Positions 6,024 through 7,804 of a DNA stretch of 7,804 nt are shown in pieces. The stretch's first letter is position 1. Each line of letters begins with the position of its first letter. Source of the DNA: DAITAZ01 sp036824045 (GTDB lineage: Bacteria > Pseudomonadota > Gammaproteobacteria > Burkholderiales > Rhodocyclaceae); NCBI GenBank assembly GCA_036824045.1, contig DAITAZ010000071.1, positions 1-7,804 on the forward strand. Direction: 5' to 3'. A program made the translations under genes and the position numbers. The notes below the pieces were generated by a model, which had not been told where the DNA came from, did no database searches, and saw nothing but the letters and a program-made list of their open reading frames with translations.

Positions 6024-7193
6024 TCAGCCCTGGAAGCGGCTCTCGAGGATGTCCACGGCGGGTAGACGCTTGCCTTCGAGGAACTCGAGGAAGGCGCCGC
6101 CGGCAGTGGAGATGTAGTTCACCTTGTCTTCGATGCCGAACTTGTTGATGGCCGAGATCGTGTCGCCGCCTCCCGCAAGCGAAAAGGCGGGCGAGGTGGC
6201 AATGGCAGCCGCGAGGGCCTTGGTACCGTTGGCAAATTGCTCGAACTCGAATACGCCGACGGGACCATTCCAGACTACCGTACCTGCCTTGGCGATCAGG
6301 TCGGCCAGCACCTTGGCGGAATCCGGGCCGATGTCCAGGATCATGTCGTCGTCGGCCACGTCATCGATGTTCTTGACGGTTGCTGCCGCGCTGGCAGCGA
6401 ACTCTTTCGCCGTCACCACGTCTGTGGGCAGGGGCACGGCTACCTTGTCCATGACCTTCTTGGCGGCCTCCAGCAGATCCGGCTCCGCCAGGGACTTGCC
6501 GATCTTCTTGCCGGATGCGAGCAGGAAAGTATTGGCGATTCCGCCACCGACGATCAACTGGTCCACCTTGTCTGCCAGCGCCTCCAGCACGGTCAGCTTG
6601 GTGGAGACTTTTGACCCGGCAACAATTGCCGCCAGCGGACGGGCGGGTGCTGCCAGCGCTTTGGAGAGCGCTTCCAGTTCGGCGGCCACGCAAGGACCGG
6701 CACAGGCCACAGGCGCGTATTTGCCCATACCGTAGGTGGTGGCTTCTGCGCGATGGGCGGTGCCGAACGCGTCATGGACCCAAATGTCGCAGAGCTTGGC
6801 CATTTTCTGGGAAAGCTCGTCGTTGGCCTTCTTTTCGCCTTTGTTAACCCGGCAGTTTTCGAGAAGAACCACCTCACCCGCGGCAACTTCAAAGCCGCCT
6901 TCCACCCAGTTCTGAACGAGACGAACAGGCTTGCCGAGCAACTCGGACATGCGGGTGGCGATGGGGGCGAGGGAATCCTCCACCGTGAGTTGCCCCTCGG
7001 TGGGGCGGCCCAGGTGGGATGTGACCATCACTGCAGCGCCTTTTTCCAGGCAATAGCGGATACCCGGGAGTGCGGCCTTGATACGGGTGTCGTCGGTGAT
7101 GGCGAGGGTGTCGTCCTGAGGAACGTTGAGGTCGGCGCGGATGAACACACGCTTGCCGGCCACGTCCAGGTCGGTGAGCTTCTTGAATTGCAT
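6024..7193 (-). CDS. pgk: Phosphoglycerate kinase
   Basis: Pgk transfers a phosphate between 1,3-bisphosphoglycerate and ADP to give 3-phosphoglycerate and ATP, and runs in reverse in gluconeogenesis and carbon fixation. The 389-residue monomer has the signature KRVFIRADLNVP (14-25; Arg19, Asp21, Asn23 contact substrate), VTSHLGRPTEG (57-67), LLENCRVNKGEKK, VHDAFGTAHRAEAT and AIVAGSKVSTK. These are followed by the nucleotide-binding VVWNGPVGVFE, GGGDT (341-345) and STAGGAFLEFLEG motifs. I chose the ATG at 7191-7193, preceded seven bases upstream by GGAG, because the protein then begins MQFKKLTDLD as is typical. The frame stays open for 16 more codons to a GTG at 7241, but that extension lies partly in an intergenic hairpin and is unlike the family. 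It follows gap by 86 bases and precedes pyk by 104; each spacer contains a strong hairpin. Confidence 0.97.
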   Translation of the reverse strand: MQFKKLTDLDVAGKRVFIRADLNVPQDDTLAITDDTRIKAALPGIRYCLEKGAAVMVTSHLGRPTEGQLTVEDSLAPIATRMSELLGKPVRLVQNWVEGGFEVAAGEVVLLENCRVNKGEKKANDELSQKMAKLCDIWVHDAFGTAHRAEATTYGMGKYAPVACAGPCVAAELEALSKALAAPARPLAAIVAGSKVSTKLTVLEALADKVDQLIVGGGIANTFLLASGKKIGKSLAEPDLLEAAKKVMDKVAVPLPTDVVTAKEFAASAAATVKNIDDVADDDMILDIGPDSAKVLADLIAKAGTVVWNGPVGVFEFEQFANGTKALAAAIATSPAFSLAGGGDTISAINKFGIEDKVNYISTAGGAFLEFLEGKRLPAVDILESRFQG

Positions 7194-7234
7194 GCTCGAC
7201 TCCGAAAGGGGGAGTGATACGAGGGAAAGGGGCG

Positions 7235-7262
7235 CGGTCACGGGGGAGAACCCCCATGACCG
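7235..7262 (-). repeat. Strong hairpin between gap and pgk
   Basis: Arms 7235-7246 (CGGTCA, one mismatch, GGGGG) and 7251-7262 (CCCCC, mismatch, TGACCG) form a 12-position stem with a single mismatch around an AGAA loop (TTCT in the transcript). In the minus-strand RNA it starts about 17 bases after the gap stop. The sequence after it (CGCCCCTTTCCC) is not a proper U-run, so termination would be partial at best. Many bacteria process or stabilise gap-pgk transcripts at such sites; that role here is inferred. Confidence 0.65.
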
Positions 7263-7279
7263 GTACAGCTACAGGGTGA

Positions 7280-7804
7280 TTACTTGGAGATCACCCGGGC
7301 CATTTCCAGCACTTTGCAGGAGTAGCCCCATTCGTTGTCGTACCAGGACACGACCTTCACGAAGGTCTTGTCCAAGGCGATACCGGCTTCCGCGTCGAAC
7401 ACGGAGGTGCAGGACTCGCCGCGGAAATCGGTCGCCACCACTTTTTCGTTGGTGTAGCCCAGAACACCCTTCATTGCGCCTTCGGAAGCGGCCTTCATGG
7501 CTTCGCAGATTTCGGCGTAGCTGGCTTCCTTGTTGAGCTCAACAGTCAGGTCCACGACGGAGACATCGGAAGTCGGCACCCGGAAAGCCATGCCGGTGAG
7601 CTTCTTGTTCAGCTCGGGGATCACCACGCCCACGGCTTTGGCGGCGCCAGTGGAGGAGGGGATGATGTTTTCCAGGATGCCGCGGCCGCCGCGCCAGTCC
7701 TTGTTGGAGGGACCGTCCACCGTTTTCTGGGTGGCAGTGGCGGCGTGTACCGTGGTCATCAGGCCACGCTTGATCCCCCAGGTGTCGTTCAGCACCTTGG
7801 CGAC
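7280..7804 (-). CDS. gap: Glyceraldehyde-3-phosphate dehydrogenase, C-terminal part
   Basis: This NAD(P)-dependent enzyme phosphorylates and oxidises glyceraldehyde-3-phosphate to 1,3-bisphosphoglycerate. About 175 C-terminal codons are in the window and the frame runs off the right edge, so the N-terminal nucleotide-binding domain and the catalytic cysteine lie outside. Visible motifs are KVLNDTWGI, LMTTVHAATATQKTVDG with the catalytic histidine, DWRGGRG, NIIPSSTGAAKAVG, LTGMAFRVPTSDVSVVDLT with the phosphate-binding arginine, CTSVFDAEAGIAL, and the C-terminal WYDNEWGYS. These resemble the E. coli GapA class closely. The apparent internal start (GTG at 7795) is simply a valine codon in the middle of the protein. 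It is the first visible gene of the minus-strand cluster and is followed by pgk after 86 bases. Confidence 0.96.
   Translation of the reverse strand, partial: VAKVLNDTWGIKRGLMTTVHAATATQKTVDGPSNKDWRGGRGILENIIPSSTGAAKAVGVVIPELNKKLTGMAFRVPTSDVSVVDLTVELNKEASYAEICEAMKAASEGAMKGVLGYTNEKVVATDFRGESCTSVFDAEAGIALDKTFVKVVSWYDNEWGYSCKVLEMARVISK

Noticed and set aside
7194..7241. Upstream GTG start for pgk adding 16 residues
   Set aside because: The ATG at 7193 has GGAG seven bases upstream and gives the standard Pgk N-terminus; the extension starts inside the gap-pgk hairpin.
1..7804. CRISPR arrays, tRNA or rRNA genes, insertion sequences, phage or integrase genes
   Set aside because: No regularly spaced repeats, no cloverleaf or rRNA-like stretches and no transposase or integrase motifs were seen; nearly all of the window is filled by recognisable genes.

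Overview
This is an ordinary chromosomal window from a high-GC proteobacterium. It carries a minus-strand central-carbon cluster reading right to left as gap (partial) - pgk - pyk - fba - DUF3422 gene - purC. A small plus-strand toxin-antitoxin pair converges on purC from the left. The gap-pgk-pyk-fba run followed by purC, the 354-residue Calvin-cycle-type class II aldolase and the DUF3422 protein together suggest a betaproteobacterium, most likely of the Rhodocyclales / Azoarcus-Thauera-Dechloromonas kind. That placement rests on gene order and remembered protein character, not on a search.

Layout. 1-97: a short non-coding leader with two tandem hairpins and several small palindromes. 98-930: antitoxin (Phd-like N-terminus plus UPF0175 domain) and toxin (DUF3368, PIN-domain fold), overlapping by 28 bases. 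962-1843: purC. 1875-3209: a DUF3422 membrane-anchored protein. 3254-3272: a clear Rho-independent terminator after fba. 3297-4361: fba. 4459-5919: pyk (PykA-like). 6024-7193: pgk. 7280-7804: the C-terminal part of gap, which continues past the right edge.

How the genes work together. Gap, Pgk, Pyk and Fba act in lower glycolysis and gluconeogenesis: Fba interconverts fructose-1,6-bisphosphate and triose phosphates, Gap and Pgk interconvert glyceraldehyde-3-phosphate and 3-phosphoglycerate, and Pyk makes pyruvate and ATP. Their spacers of 86-104 bases hold hairpins rather than canonical terminators, which fits one transcript with internal processing or partial stops. The fba terminator separates this block from a second unit, DUF3422-purC, whose genes are 31 bases apart. 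PurC belongs to purine synthesis; the role of DUF3422 is unknown.

I found no CRISPR array, tRNA, rRNA, insertion sequence or phage gene, and nothing that looks like a wholly new system. The points most worth a second look are the two related hairpins flanking pgk, the fused-domain antitoxin with its palindromic leader, and the conserved but uncharacterised DUF3422 gene between fba and purC.
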